54,997 bases of DNA from Paludibacteraceae bacterium (GTDB lineage: Bacteria; Bacteroidota; Bacteroidia; Bacteroidales; Paludibacteraceae), in assembly GCA_017517845.1 (NCBI GenBank), contig JAFWXW010000029.1, positions 1 to 54,997 on the forward strand, read 5' to 3'. The notes under the pieces are model-generated. The model was not told where the DNA came from, ran no database searches, and saw nothing but the letters and a program-made list of their open reading frames with translations. The position numbers and the translations under genes were made by a program. Below are positions 54,851-54,997 of the stretch, piece by piece (position 1 is the first letter of the stretch; each line of letters opens with the position of its first letter).

Positions 54851-54892
54851 TCCAAATCAATCGGTCGTTTGATTGGAACAACTTGTTCCAAT
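54851..54892. promoter_or_regulatory. Two overlapping, mutually exclusive hairpins
   Basis: ATTGGAACAA-C-TTGTTCCAAT (54872-54892) is a 10-bp palindrome. Its left arm overlaps the right arm of a second hairpin, TCCAA(A)TCAA with TTGATTGGA (54851-54877). Only one can form at a time, as in attenuators. Confidence 0.5.
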
Positions 54893-54997
54893 TAGGAATT
54901 AGGAGTTAGGAATTCTTGTGCAAACGAGAGGAGAACCAAGCTTGCTTGAGTTATCCCGAGTGCAGCCAAGAATCATGAGGTGCGAAGCACTGAATAA
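54889..54997. repeat. Composite hairpin repeat, copy C (cut by window end)
   Basis: Heptads (TTAGGAA, TTAGGAG, TTAGGAA) followed by the same core as copy A: GCAAACGAG, then GGAGAACC-AAG-CTTG-CTTGAG (stem 54930-54956), then CCGAGTGCAGCCA. After the core it differs from A, ending with a small GTGC-GAA-GCAC hairpin. It runs to the end of the window. Confidence 0.85.

Noticed and set aside
54889-54913. TTAGGAG arrays as telomere-like sequence
   Set aside because: The unit only resembles TTAGGG; arrays are short, internal and next to genes on both strands.

Overview
The window looks like a chromosomal segment of a low-GC member of the Bacteroidota, most likely order Bacteroidales. Four things point there: the rpsL-to-rplQ gene order with no tuf gene, a type IX secretion translocon (SprA), promoters of the TTTG / TAnnTTTG type, and sodium-pumping oxaloacetate decarboxylase genes. 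I see no transposase, integrase or CRISPR array. The genus cannot be told from what is here.

Layout. 1-24 is the 5' end of a 16S rRNA gene on the minus strand, driven by two tandem promoters (232-263 and 370-401). 589-2807 holds two lipoprotein genes, a probable outer-membrane protein gene and a small HTH regulator gene. A perfect palindrome made of four GCCCA/TGGGC half-sites lies at their promoter. 2808-3122 has no gene but is rich in base-pairing potential. 3123-4301 is a membrane-anchored metallophosphoesterase. 4370-22224 is one continuous minus-strand str-S10-spc-alpha superoperon (rpsL to rplQ) with fusA, secY, map, infA, rpmJ and rpoA. 22446-34847 runs from a DUF3467 gene into a plus-strand cluster: pgpH-like phosphodiesterase, T9SS-type cysteine protease, mlaE-mlaF-like transporter, xth, a small membrane protein, mutL, gltX, a glycoside-hydrolase-like gene and birA. 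34990-37088 is comF plus a flippase. 37326-40734 is oadB-oadA-oadG. 40970-48833 is sprA plus ruvA. 48939-52866 is manC-lptB-AGCS symporter-DUF4465 lipoprotein. Then come tRNA-Leu(CAA) and an AAA ATPase/DUF234 gene with a repeat-rich upstream region.

Two genes expected to be essential are broken as read. secY has an in-frame UAA that cuts off its last 29 codons, and birA has a one-base frameshift. Either both are sequence errors or the organism tolerates unusual lesions. The window also holds a biotin-dependent enzyme (OadA) that needs BirA, so checking raw reads matters.

The most novel material is a family of dispersed intergenic elements. Heptanucleotide arrays (unit TTAGGAG and variants, in both orientations) begin at or within a few bases of the stop codons of xth, the glycoside hydrolase gene, birA, comF, oadB, sprA, ruvA and the DUF3467 gene. 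Several carry a hairpin core. Three copies share the core AAG-CTTG-CTT, and the flanking stems of two copies differ by compensatory base changes, so the fold appears to be conserved. A second, shorter hairpin repeat (GGACATnGC arms) also shows a compensatory pair change. I know of no name for these elements in this phylum.

How the genes fit together: the translation superoperon and rRNA operon form a growth-linked core. SprA exports cargo such as the C1 protease, whose C-terminus looks like a T9SS sorting domain. OadABG couples oxaloacetate decarboxylation to sodium export, and the AGCS symporter could use that gradient. LptB and MlaE/MlaF-like proteins serve the outer membrane.
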